A stretch of DNA of 46,252 bases, taken from contig NZ_QPJU01000013.1 of the NCBI RefSeq assembly GCF_003337425.1, positions 1-46,252 of the forward strand. Direction: 5' to 3'. A program made the translations under genes and the position numbers. This stretch comes from Extensimonas vulgaris. GTDB taxonomy: Bacteria > Pseudomonadota > Gammaproteobacteria > Burkholderiales > Burkholderiaceae_C. The notes beneath the pieces were generated by a model. It was not told where the DNA came from and did no database searches. It saw only the letters and a list, made by a program, of their open reading frames with translations. Of the stretch, positions 8,030 to 15,726 are shown piece by piece (position 1 is the stretch's first letter; each line of letters starts with the position of its first letter).

Positions 8030-8062
8030 TTCAACCTGGATGGTTCATTCGGACGCGGGATG
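8030..8062. repeat. Fragment of the 176-bp miniature element (other end)
   Basis: TTCAACCTGGATGGTTCATT, then CGGACGCGGGATG, resembles the left end of the element at 18361 and the inverse of the right end at 41521. With 7464-7529 it brackets the antitoxin gene. Confidence 0.65.
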
Positions 8063-8071
8063 ATCGTTCCC

Positions 8072-8187
8072 CGTCATTGCGAGGGCCCCAAGGCCCGCGG
8101 CAATCCATGCGGCCATGGCAACAGCACTGGCGCACGCCGCGAAGGGCAGAACTGGATTGCCGCGCCCCTGCGGGGCTCGCAATGACG
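8072..8187. repeat. GTCATTGCGA-type palindromic repeat, copy b
   Basis: 116 bp, same orientation as copy a and highly similar to it, including the inner string CACGCCGCGAAGGGCAGAAC. The non-coding stretch 7953-8382 consists of this copy, two miniature-element fragments and the mazE promoter. Confidence 0.85.
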
Positions 8188-8232
8188 GTTTGCTTTGCAG
8201 CGCCGCCGAGCGCACCTCCCGGCATCCTCCCT

Positions 8233-8275
8233 GCGCATTCGCAGCCGACGATTCCAAAGTCCGACAGGCTCCTAG
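8233..8275. repeat. Terminal fragment of the 161-bp miniature element
   Basis: Contains GCGCATTCGCAGCCGACG and CCAAAGTCCGACAGGCTC followed by CTAG. This is one end, with the flanking target sequence, of the element found complete at 28984, 38442 and 42446. Confidence 0.75.
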
Positions 8276-8322
8276 CTTCACCCGGAAATCGGGGGCAAAT
8301 TCCAACTTCCACCCATGCGCAG

Positions 8323-8351
8323 TTGTCAGACCTTACGTCCACCGGTATAGT
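8323..8351 (+). promoter_or_regulatory. Sigma-70 promoter of mazEF
   Basis: TTGTCA (8323-8328), a 17-base spacer, then TATAGT (8346-8351). The predicted start is about 25 bases before the GTG of mazE. Confidence 0.6.
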
Positions 8352-8382
8352 ATCTACATTTGTTGCTACACCAAGGTGAATC

Positions 8383-8619
8383 GTGAAAGTTCTCGTGAAA
8401 AAATGGGGCAATAGCGCTTCGGTACGCATCCCGGCTGCTGTCATGGCGGCAAGTCGGTTGCGTATCGATCAGCCCGTGGATGTTCGCGAGGAAGGTGGGT
8501 GCATCATCATCGAGCCGCTGCGCGAAGACGAGCTCGAGACGCTCATTGAGGGCATCACGCCCGACAACCTGCATGGCGAGGTCGGCTTTGGCCCGGCGGT
8601 CGGCAAAGAGGCTTTCTGA
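8383..8619 (+). CDS. mazE: MazE-like antitoxin (AbrB/MazE fold)
   Basis: 78 residues. The N-terminal swapped-hairpin DNA-binding motif (VKKWGNSASVRIPAAVM) is diagnostic of the MazE/ChpAI family. The acidic C-terminal part (EPLREDELETLIEG) would be the toxin-masking tail. MazE binds the MazF dimer and represses its own operon. It starts with GTG, with AAGGTGA about 8 bases upstream. The toxin gene follows after about 50 bases. Confidence 0.88.
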   Translation: MKVLVKKWGNSASVRIPAAVMAASRLRIDQPVDVREEGGCIIIEPLREDELETLIEGITPDNLHGEVGFGPAVGKEAF

Positions 8620-8669
8620 TACAGAGGGTGGCGCAAGCGATCGATCCCCCGATGGATGAGGCACGAGAG

Positions 8670-9005
8670 ATGGGGCTCTACGTTCCGGATGCCGGCGACA
8701 TCGTTTGGCTGCTGTTCGACCCCCAGGCAGGGCACGAACAAGCCGGACACAGGCCAGCACTGGTGCTGAGTCCGGCGAGCTACAACGCGCGTGCCGGACT
8801 CATGCTGTGCTGCCCGATGACCACACAGATCAAAGGCTACCCGTTCGAGGTCTTGATCGCCGGCGCCAAGCCCAGCGCCGCGCTCGCCGATCAAGTGAAA
8901 AGCGTGGACTGGAGGGCGCGCAAGGCAACGCGCAAAGGCAAGGTAACTGCGACAGAACTGTCGCAGGTGCGCCGTAAAGCCATCGCGTTGATCGGAAAGC
9001 CCTGA
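8670..9005 (+). CDS. mazF: MazF-like endoribonuclease toxin
   Basis: 111 residues. The start YVPDAGDIVWLLFDPQAGHE and the continuation QAGHRPALVLSP are the family signature (PemK/MazF fold), and VKSVDWRARKAT is the conserved distal motif. MazF cleaves single-stranded mRNA at short sequences. The ATG at 8670 has GAGG eight bases upstream and gives the usual family length. In-frame alternatives are ATG 8652 and GTG 8628, the latter with its purine tract too close. Intact, with no frame disruption. Confidence 0.9.
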   Translation: MGLYVPDAGDIVWLLFDPQAGHEQAGHRPALVLSPASYNARAGLMLCCPMTTQIKGYPFEVLIAGAKPSAALADQVKSVDWRARKATRKGKVTATELSQVRRKAIALIGKP

Positions 9006-9040
9006 GTAGAACCTTGGCATCCTCTCGGGCCCTGCCGCAC

Positions 9041-9283
9041 TCACTTCGGCAATTCATCGCCTTCCAGCGGTTGGCGATTTTTCACCTGCAACAAAAGCTT
9101 GGCCAGATCGTCTTTTTGGGCGTTCGCGGCGCGCTGTGCAAAAAATTCGGCCGTCTCCAAGGCAGACACCTTTTCGGCCACAGCCACGGTAATGAATTGA
9201 TTCAACGATGCCTGATCCCGCTCGGCCAATCGCTTGGCATGGGCGTAAAGAGATTCTGGCAAACGCAATGCAAAAGTGCTCAT
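9041..9283 (-). CDS. Ribbon-helix-helix antitoxin (HicB/Arc-like)
   Basis: 80 residues. The N-terminal segment (STFALRLPESLYAHAKRLAE, then RDQASLNQFITVAVAEK) has the beta strand and two helices of a ribbon-helix-helix DNA-binding domain. The C-terminal remainder is charged and probably binds the toxin. Its start overlaps the end of the PIN gene by 4 bases (ATGA), so the two are translationally coupled and the order is toxin first, antitoxin second. Confidence 0.8.
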   Translation of the reverse strand: MSTFALRLPESLYAHAKRLAERDQASLNQFITVAVAEKVSALETAEFFAQRAANAQKDDLAKLLLQVKNRQPLEGDELPK

Positions 9284-9711
9284 CGCTGCTTCTCCAGCAT
9301 CAGCAGTAATTCTGCAGGGGTCAGCACCTGCAAACCAAAACTTGGGGCAACCCGCACAAAATCACGGGTGTTGTGCGTGACTATGGCCTGGACTTGCCCA
9401 TTCACGGCTGCCTCCAGCACCATCTCATCGCCAGGATCACGCAATTGGGGCCGCCAAACGTAGTGCAGCATCACCGGATGCACCCAAACGGCCAGTGCCG
9501 AAAGCACGGCATCCATCTCCGCGGCACTGAAGCCGTGCAAAGCCCGGATTTCATCCCGCTTGAGCACGGATTCATACTCCAGCCAAAGTGCCGTCGATGC
9601 CGCGATTTGTATCTCCTCAGTGGCGATGGCTTGCAAAACAGCATACGAAGCGCCACGGGAACTCGTCAGACCAGCGACCAGCACATTGGTATCCAGCAAC
9701 ACGCGGATCAT
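9280..9711 (-). CDS. PIN-domain toxin (putative RNase)
   Basis: 143 residues. MIRVLLDTNVLVAGL carries the first PIN aspartate (Asp7). RDPGDEMVLEAA and VTHNTRDF carry the distal acidic residues of the metal site. It matches the 'PIN family toxin component' group of TA systems, which cleave RNA. The ATG at 9711 is where the PIN fold begins. The frame stays open upstream to about 10095, but that part runs through repeats. No strong ribosome site is visible, so the true start could be slightly different. Confidence 0.85.
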   Translation of the reverse strand: MIRVLLDTNVLVAGLTSSRGASYAVLQAIATEEIQIAASTALWLEYESVLKRDEIRALHGFSAAEMDAVLSALAVWVHPVMLHYVWRPQLRDPGDEMVLEAAVNGQVQAIVTHNTRDFVRVAPSFGLQVLTPAELLLMLEKQR

Positions 9712-9783
9712 GATGCTGCCGATGGTATCACCAACCACTTCGGGGAAATTGACGCTCTGCCGTGCGGCTTCCCACGCTTGACC

Positions 9784-10060
9784 AAAGGCCGAGCGCAGCG
9801 TAGGCCCGTTTGGTATCCCCGCCCTTTCTGGCTGCGCCGAGGAGCGCAGCGCCCGGCGGATCAAGGGCGCGCGATTGTTTGAGCGCAGCGAGTTTCGCGC
9901 GACCCCGCCGGGCGCGAGCACCGCAGGTTGCCCTGGGCGCCGAGCAGGCGCACAGGGACGCAGACAGCAGGGTCGCCTTCTTTTGCCTACTTTTCTTGGC
10001 GAGACAAGAAAAGTAGGTGCGCCGCCGGGCGCACATCCCGGCATCCTCCCTGCGCACCAT
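9784..10060. repeat. Hairpin-bearing dispersed repeat, copy 1 (with about 120-bp extra segment)
   Basis: Matches 26337-26485 in two blocks (9784-9837 and 9960-10060), separated by roughly 120 bases with no counterpart there. The second block holds a perfect 13-bp hairpin, CCTACTTTTCTTG (9986-9998) with CAAGAAAAGTAGG (10005-10017) around a 6-base loop. It ends in CCCGGCATCCTCCCTGCGCA, a string also seen near 8219. The stretch 9712-10710 contains no gene that I can support. It consists of this repeat, the palindromic repeat at 10109, the 205-bp repeat at 10306 and the fliC leader. Confidence 0.8.
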
Positions 10061-10108
10061 TTCCACCACCCAGAAATCGGAATCTGCCCCCCCATTCCCC
10101 GATCCCCC

Positions 10109-10224
10109 CGTCATTGCGAGCCCCGCAGGGGCGCGGCAATCCAATTCTGTCCATCGTGGCATGCGCCTGCGCTGTTGCCAAGACCCCATGGATTGCCGCG
10201 GGCCTTGCGGCCCTCGCAATGACG
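10109..10224. repeat. GTCATTGCGA-type palindromic repeat, copy c
   Basis: 116 bp with the same CGTCATTGCGAG / CTCGCAATGACG ends, in the opposite orientation to copies a and b judging from the inner arms. Confidence 0.85.
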
Positions 10225-10305
10225 GGGCGGGGGCAGGCGTGGCGGCGCACCTTCGGCGCTTTTCCCCCGTCCGAACGGCGCTGCCACTTGTCTTTCTTAT
10301 GTGCT

Positions 10306-10510
10306 ATTTCAAATTCGTAGTCGTAGTAGAGCCGCGCCGCCTCTGTGGACAAGCGCGGTTTTCTTTGGTTTGACGGGCACTTGCGGGCCTGCAAAGGCTG
10401 TGCGCTGGTGGGCTGTGGCTCCGTGCGTGAAAGGGGACAACCCGGCCGGAGCGCGTGCACCTGTGGACAAGGCACGCTTTGCCCGATTTTTGTCCCCAGC
10501 TTTTTGCACA
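10306..10510. repeat. 205-bp dispersed repeat, copy 2
   Basis: Gap-free counterpart of 95-299. It ends about 55 bases before the putative sigma-28 promoter of the first flagellin gene and so forms part of that gene's upstream region. Confidence 0.85.
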
Positions 10511-10565
10511 TCCCAATCCAGCGCTGCGCCTGGCAAAAAATTTGCACAAAAAGTTACACCAGCCC

Positions 10566-10593
10566 TCAAGTTTTGTGCGCGTCTGGCCGAAAA
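10566..10593 (+). promoter_or_regulatory. Putative sigma-28 (FliA) promoter of fliC1
   Basis: TCAAGTTT (10566-10573), a 12-base spacer, GCCGAAAA (10586-10593). It resembles the sigma-28 consensus TAAAGTTT-N11-GCCGATAA, with one extra spacer base and one -10 mismatch. It would leave a leader of about 110 bases. Confidence 0.5.
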
Positions 10594-10710
10594 CCCATGC
10601 ATCAAGGCCAGCGTGCCTTGTGCGAAGCGGCAGCGCAGGGTGCAGTGCCCTGGGGTGCCACCAAGGCAGCAATGCCGCACATCCGGTTTTCTCTCGAAGG
10701 AGCTATCACC

Positions 10711-12831
10711 ATGCCATCGGTCGTCAATACCAACCTGCAGTCGCTCAATGCGCAACGCAACCTGGCCACTTCCCAAAACTCGCTCGCCACCGCAATGCAG
10801 CGCTTGTCCTCGGGCCTGCGCATCAACAGCGCCAAGGACGACGCCGCGGGCCTCGCGATTTCCGACCGCATGACGGCGCAAATCCGGGGTCTTTCGGTGG
10901 CCAGCCGCAACGCCAACGACGGCATCTCGCTGTCGCAGACCGCCGAAGGCGCGCTCGGCTCGATCACCGACAGCCTGCAGCGCCTGCGCGAACTCGCCGT
11001 GCAATCGGCCAACGGCACCAACCAGGGTGTGGACCGGGCCGCCATCAACAGCGAAGCCAAACAGCTGCTCTCCGAAATCAACCGCGTGGCCACCACCACG
11101 ACCTTCAACGGCAAGAAGTTGCTCGACGGCTCGTTCAAAAACGTCAGCTTCCAGGTGGGTGCGAACGTGGGCGACACCATCTCGGTGTCGGTGGGCAAGA
11201 TGGACGCCAAGTCGCTGGGCAGCGCCGCCACGGCAGCCATCACCTCGGCGCAAAATGCTTCAAACAAAGCTTTGAAAGAAGGCGACCTGTTCATCAACGG
11301 CGTGGCCATTGGTGCCTCGGTGGCGAGCGCAGACACGGCGTCTTCTACCGGCAATGACTACAGCGCCATCGCCAAAGCCGCGGCCATCAACGCCAAATCG
11401 GCACAAACCGGCGTGACCGCGCAGGTCAACGCCACCGAAGTCGGTGGCAGCGCCATGACTGCCGCGGCCAGCAGTGGCAAGGTCACCATCAATGGAGTCG
11501 ATATCGACGTCAGCACGACCACGGACGCCGCTGCTTCGCGCGCTTCGGTGGTGGCGGCCATCAACGCCAAGGCCCAGCAAACGGGCGTGACAGCCATAGA
11601 CACGGGGCTGGACAGCGGCGGCGTCAAGCTCGTCGCGGCCGATGGGCGCAATGTGACCGTGGAATTCGGCACCGGTGTCAGCGCTGATACCACCGGTCTG
11701 GCTAAAGCAGATACCTACACCGGCTCCTACACCCTGGTGTCCGACAAGGACATCACCATCGCCAGCAGCAATGCCGGCAACATCACGAACTCGGGCCTGC
11801 GCGCCGGCACCTTCAGCGCGCAGACTGCGTACGCCTCGGGTGTGCCGCTGACGACGGCTTTGGGTACCTCAACCACCACGGCGATCAAGGCCGGTGATTT
11901 TTCCATCAACGGCACGCTGGTGGGCGATTCGCTGGCCAGCAGCGACACGGCGTCGTACAACGCTAAGAGCAGCAGCGCCATCGCCAAGGCGGCAGCGATC
12001 AACGCGATCTCGTCCAAGACCGGCGTGACGGCTGTGGCCAATGCGAACGAGGTGGCGGGTGCGGCGATGACGGCAGCTGCGACCCAAGGAACCCTGACCA
12101 TCAATGGTGTGACTACGGGAACGATCACTACCGCCGGCACCTCGGCCGCCGATGATCGCCAGGCCGTGGTCGATGCGATCAACAAAATCTCTGCGCAAAC
12201 GGGCGTGGTGGCCATCAACACCAATGACGACGCCACGGGCGTGAAGCTCGTGGCCGCCGACGGGCGCAACATCACGGTGACGCAAAACACCGCAGGCACC
12301 CTGACGGCTGCATCCACGGGCTTGAACAGTGCATTGCTGGCTAATCAGACCGGTGCCACTGCCACTCCTGCAGAGAACAACGCAGGCACCTTCCTCGGCA
12401 GCGTCACGCTGTCTTCGGTCAGCGCCTTCACGATCGAGCGCGGTACCACGACGGGCGCCGTGCTCACGGACAGCCTGGGCCTCAACGTGGGCACCTACGG
12501 CGCGGGCCGCAGCGGGCAGGCACTGGACACCATAGACCTGGGCACGGCGGACGGCGCCACGGCAGCGCTCACGGCCATCGACAACGCCCTGTCCACCGTG
12601 AACAGCGCGCGTGCCGACCAGGGTGCGATCCAGAACCGCTTCAGCGCCGTCACGGCGAACATTGCCTCGACGTCGGAAAACCTCACGGCCGCACGCAGCC
12701 GCATCCAGGATGCCGACTTTGCGGCCGAGACGGCCAACCTCTCGCGCGCCCAGGTGCTGCAGCAGGCCGGCACGGCCATGGTGGCGCAGGCCAACCAGCT
12801 GCCGCAAGGCGTGCTGACGCTGCTGCGCTAA
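10711..12831 (+). CDS. fliC: Flagellin 1
   Basis: 706 residues; filament subunit exported by the flagellar type III system. The conserved N-terminal D0/D1 region (starting [20 protein letters not shown], with [20 protein letters not shown]) and C-terminal D1/D0 region ([20 protein letters not shown], ending LPQGVLTLLR) are complete. The middle is two tandem copies of a 204-residue unit (about 189-392 and 393-596), each with a GDxxINGxxxG motif, an AIAKAAAIN helix and [11 protein letters not shown]. The ATG follows GAAGGAG with 8 bases of spacing. The paralog at 15727-17847 has exactly the same length. Confidence 0.96.
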   Translation: MPSVVNTNLQSLNAQRNLATSQNSLATAMQRLSSGLRINSAKDDAAGLAISDRMTAQIRGLSVASRNANDGISLSQTAEGALGSITDSLQRLRELAVQSANGTNQGVDRAAINSEAKQLLSEINRVATTTTFNGKKLLDGSFKNVSFQVGANVGDTISVSVGKMDAKSLGSAATAAITSAQNASNKALKEGDLFINGVAIGASVASADTASSTGNDYSAIAKAAAINAKSAQTGVTAQVNATEVGGSAMTAAASSGKVTINGVDIDVSTTTDAAASRASVVAAINAKAQQTGVTAIDTGLDSGGVKLVAADGRNVTVEFGTGVSADTTGLAKADTYTGSYTLVSDKDITIASSNAGNITNSGLRAGTFSAQTAYASGVPLTTALGTSTTTAIKAGDFSINGTLVGDSLASSDTASYNAKSSSAIAKAAAINAISSKTGVTAVANANEVAGAAMTAAATQGTLTINGVTTGTITTAGTSAADDRQAVVDAINKISAQTGVVAINTNDDATGVKLVAADGRNITVTQNTAGTLTAASTGLNSALLANQTGATATPAENNAGTFLGSVTLSSVSAFTIERGTTTGAVLTDSLGLNVGTYGAGRSGQALDTIDLGTADGATAALTAIDNALSTVNSARADQGAIQNRFSAVTANIASTSENLTAARSRIQDADFAAETANLSRAQVLQQAGTAMVAQANQLPQGVLTLLR

Positions 12832-12906
12832 AACGCGGCGGGCGGTGCTGGCTGCGCGGAGGGTATCCGCGCAGTCGGCGCTGCCAGAAAATGGAAAGTG
12901 CAATGG

Positions 12907-12954
12907 GCAAAAAGCGGTGTATCGGCAGGTCCGGTGGCCGCTTTTTGCGCTTTT
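12907..12954 (+). terminator. Hairpin terminator between fliC1 and fliD
   Basis: GCAAAAAGCGG (12907-12917) pairs perfectly with CCGCTTTTTGC (12938-12948) around a 20-base loop and is followed by GCTTTT. A second hairpin without a T tract (CTGCGCGG/CCGCGCAG, 12852-12874) precedes it. I find no gene in 12832-13052. Confidence 0.6.
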
Positions 12955-13052
12955 CAAGGGTGGCAATGCTGGCATGATGCGGCTTTTGCCGGGGCGCACG
13001 GGGGCGCGCAGGTTTGCGCGCTTTCGGCCGCCCGTTTGTTGGGAGTTTCACC

Positions 13053-14552
13053 ATGGCGACTTCTTCTGTCGGTTCCGCTTCGGGCTCGCTGTCCTCCATC
13101 GGTCTGGGCAGCGGCCTGGACGTGAACACCATCATTTCGCAGCTGCGCACCATCGAGGAAAAGCCGCTCACGACGCTGCAGACCAAGGCCACGCTGCTCG
13201 ACACCAAGATTTCGGCGTTCGGGCAGATTCAGTCGCTGTTTGCTTCGCTCGGCGATGCGGCGGGCAAGCTCGCGCAGTCTTCGACCTGGAACGCGCGCAC
13301 GGTGACTTCATCCAACCCCAGCGCGGTGAGCGCCACGGCCAGCAATGCGGCGGCCGTGACCACGCTCACGGTCGAGGTGCAGCAGCTTGCCAAGCCGCAG
13401 ATCGCCACGACCACCGCCGTGCCCGCAGGCAAAACGCTGGGCGCGGGCACGCTCACGCTGCAGCTGGGCACTTGGGCCGACGACGGCAACGGCGGCAAGA
13501 CCTTCACCGCGGGCAGCAGCACGCCGGTGACGCTCAACATTGCGGCGGGCACCAGCCTCTCGGGCGTGGCCGCGCAGATCAACCAGGCCAACGCAGGCGT
13601 CAGCGCCACGGTGGTCAGCGGCACCAACGGCGCGCAACTCGTGCTGCGCTCCAAAAATACGGGCGCGGCGCAGGGCTTTCAGATGAGCACCACGAGCAGT
13701 GGCACACCTGCTGCTGACCAAGTGGCACTTGACACGCTCACGCTCGACCAAAGCTCGCCGGGCATGCAGTGGGCGCAGGACGCCCGGGCCAGCATCAACG
13801 GCATCGCCGTGCAGTCGGCGAGCAACACGCTCAACGATGCCGTGACCGGCATGAGCATTACGCTGGCCCAGACCACGGCAGCGGGCGCACCGGTGCAGAT
13901 CGACGTGGGCAACGATACGGCATCGATGCAAAAAGCCGTGCAGGACTTCGTTTCTGCCTACAACGCGCTCAACCAGATGATCACCAACCTCACCTCATTC
14001 GACAGCAGCGCGCCGCAGGGCCAGGGCGGCTCGCTGCTGCAGGGCGACTCGACGGTGCTGATGCTGCAAAGGCAGCTGCGCAACATCGTCGGCTCGGTCG
14101 TGGGGGATGGCGGTGCTTATGGCAGTTTGGCCGACATAGGCATCAGCATGCCCAAGAGCACGGGCGGCAAGGTCACGAGCACGGACTTGCAGATCGACAC
14201 CGCCAAGCTCTCGGCAGCCTTTGCCGCAGACCCGGACAAGGTCAAAAATCTGTTCACCGCCGACACGGGCAATTCCGACACCAAGGGGATCGCGCTCAAG
14301 CTGAGCGATTTCACGACGGGTGTGCTGGGCGCCCAAGGCATTTTTGCAACCAAGTCGCAGTCCTTGCAAACGCAAAAAAAATCGATCACCGACCAGGAAG
14401 ACCGCATCAGCGCACGCATAGACCAATGGGAGACGAACCTGCGCAAGCAATACACGGCGCTCGATTCGACCATGGCGCAGATGACGGCGCTCAACAACTA
14501 CGTGTCGCAGCAGATCGCGCAGTGGAACAAGACGGGCAATAACAACAATTGA
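13053..14552 (+). CDS. fliD: Flagellar filament capping protein (hook-associated protein 2)
   Basis: 499 residues. It forms the cap at the filament tip that guides flagellin folding. The N-terminal FliD signature (SSIGLGSGLDVNTIISQLRT) and the C-terminal FliD domain (AYNALNQMITNL, then a coiled coil QKKSITDQEDRISARIDQWE, ending NYVSQQIAQWNK) are both present. The middle includes Flagellin_IN-like glycine/threonine-rich strands. GGGAG precedes the ATG by seven bases. No flaG gene separates it from fliC1, unlike in many relatives. It is followed by a separate sigma-28 promoter for fliS. Confidence 0.95.
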   Translation: MATSSVGSASGSLSSIGLGSGLDVNTIISQLRTIEEKPLTTLQTKATLLDTKISAFGQIQSLFASLGDAAGKLAQSSTWNARTVTSSNPSAVSATASNAAAVTTLTVEVQQLAKPQIATTTAVPAGKTLGAGTLTLQLGTWADDGNGGKTFTAGSSTPVTLNIAAGTSLSGVAAQINQANAGVSATVVSGTNGAQLVLRSKNTGAAQGFQMSTTSSGTPAADQVALDTLTLDQSSPGMQWAQDARASINGIAVQSASNTLNDAVTGMSITLAQTTAAGAPVQIDVGNDTASMQKAVQDFVSAYNALNQMITNLTSFDSSAPQGQGGSLLQGDSTVLMLQRQLRNIVGSVVGDGGAYGSLADIGISMPKSTGGKVTSTDLQIDTAKLSAAFAADPDKVKNLFTADTGNSDTKGIALKLSDFTTGVLGAQGIFATKSQSLQTQKKSITDQEDRISARIDQWETNLRKQYTALDSTMAQMTALNNYVSQQIAQWNKTGNNNN

Positions 14553-14576
14553 GGCTGGCTACAGAAGGCTTTGGGC

Positions 14577-14603
14577 TTGAGTTTTGCGCATTTGCGCCGA
14601 TAC
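14577..14603 (+). promoter_or_regulatory. Sigma-28 (FliA) promoter of fliS
   Basis: TTGAGTTT (14577-14584), exactly 11 bases, then GCCGATAC (14596-14603), a near-consensus FliA promoter. The predicted start is about 16-28 bases before the two candidate ATGs of fliS. Confidence 0.75.
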
Positions 14604-14637
14604 CTAAGGCATCTGCTTTTGTTGCATGGACACCATC

Positions 14638-15159
14638 ATGACGAACCCCGCTTTTTCACGTGCTGCCACTGCGTACCAATCCACCGGCATAGAAACCAGC
14701 GTGAATGGTGCCAGCCCACACCAGCTGATCGTGCTTTTGTTCGACGGCCTGCTGCAGGCCCTGAATGCAGCGCGCGTGGCCATGCAGCGCAAAGACATCG
14801 AGGCCAAAGGCAAACAGATCGTGCGTGCGGTGCGCCTGCTGGAAGAGGGTCTCAAGGCCGGCCTCGACATGGAGCGCGGCGGCGAGATCGCACGCAATCT
14901 GCGCACGCTCTACGACTATTGCACCCAGCGCCTCACGCACGCCAACCTGCACAATGACGTCGCCGCGATCGAAGAGGTGCAGCGCCTGATCGCCCCCGTG
15001 GCCGACGCCTGGAAGCAGATCGGCACGCAGGCGCAAGAAGCAACGCCCATGGCGCAGGCGGCGCAAAGGGCGGCATCGTCGGTGCCCCCTCAGGCGGCAA
15101 AGCAGCGTCCCGGTGGCGCTTACGCTGCGGGCCTGTCCGCCTACAGCGCAATGGCTTGA
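14638..15159 (+). CDS. fliS: Flagellin-specific chaperone FliS
   Basis: 173 residues. FliS binds the flagellin C terminus in the cytoplasm and prevents premature polymerisation. Family features: AATAYQSTGIETSVNGASPH, QLIVLLFDGLLQALNAAR, then amphipathic helices to about residue 125 (TLYDYCTQRLTHANLHNDVA). The family is usually about 130-140 residues; the extra C-terminal 35-40 are Ala/Pro/Gln-rich and look like a low-complexity tail. The ATG at 14638 has GGA about seven bases upstream. ATG 14626 is an equally open alternative, four residues longer. Confidence 0.9.
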   Translation: MTNPAFSRAATAYQSTGIETSVNGASPHQLIVLLFDGLLQALNAARVAMQRKDIEAKGKQIVRAVRLLEEGLKAGLDMERGGEIARNLRTLYDYCTQRLTHANLHNDVAAIEEVQRLIAPVADAWKQIGTQAQEATPMAQAAQRAASSVPPQAAKQRPGGAYAAGLSAYSAMA

Positions 15160-15178
15160 GATCAGGCGTGAGCTTTTT

Positions 15179-15466
15179 ATGCTGATAGATCGCTACAAAG
15201 CCATAGAACGCAGCAGCCAGCAAATGCTGCAGGCCGCGCAGGTCCAGGACTGGGAGGGTATGGCCCGCTGGGAGGGGGTATGCAGTGCGCAGATCGCGCA
15301 ATTGCAGCAGCAGGCCCAAAACGAATCCCTCGCACCTGAACAGCGCCAGGAAAAGACGGGGATTTTGCTGCGCATTCTGCGCAATGATGCGCAAGTGCGC
15401 ACCCTCATGGAGCCATGGATGGGCCGGTTGGAGCCCCTGTTGCGCCCACCCCCGCAGACGCACTGA
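15179..15466 (+). CDS. fliT: FliT-like flagellar chaperone, copy 1
   Basis: 95 residues, helical. MLIDRYKAIERSSQQMLQAA and QDWEGMARWEGVCSAQIAQL match the FliT pattern of an N-terminal helix followed by DW-x-G/x-WE. FliT is the export chaperone for the FliD cap and can act on the FlhDC regulator in enterobacteria. It starts 19 bases after fliS and probably shares its promoter. A diverged second copy lies at 18014-18313 (same DWEG motif and ILRNDA string). Confidence 0.82.
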   Translation: MLIDRYKAIERSSQQMLQAAQVQDWEGMARWEGVCSAQIAQLQQQAQNESLAPEQRQEKTGILLRILRNDAQVRTLMEPWMGRLEPLLRPPPQTH

Positions 15467-15496
15467 AGTCTCGACCCTGCCGGTCAGCCCCTTTGC

Positions 15497-15530
15497 AGCC
15501 CAGGCCATATGGCCTGGGCTGTTTTGTTTT
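15497..15530 (+). terminator. Rho-independent terminator after fliT1
   Basis: AGCCCAGGCC-ATAT-GGCCTGGGCT, a perfect 10-bp stem, followed by GTTTTGTTTT. It closes the fliS-fliT unit, so the second flagellin needs its own promoter. Confidence 0.92.
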
Positions 15531-15726
15531 ATCTGCCCTATAGCAGCGAACAAGGCGGTGAACAGGTGTTTTATTGACGAATTGAGTTGCCGCGTTGGCT
15601 CCAAAAATCGAGCCATCGACAAATCCGGCGGAAGTGCCCTGGGTTTTCGAGGTGTGGCCAGCGCCAACAGCTGGCGCTGGTTCGGCAGCAATGCCGATTT
15701 TTTGGTTTACCTCAAGGACTTGGATC

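Noticed and set aside
9712-10095. Extended N-terminus of the PIN toxin
   Set aside because: Most of it crosses dispersed repeat sequence; the PIN fold starts at 9711. The nearest part is kept as a finding only.
12832-13052. Small gene (flaG-like) between fliC1 and fliD
   Set aside because: The readable frame there is Arg/Ala-rich without FlaG features, and the space holds two hairpins.
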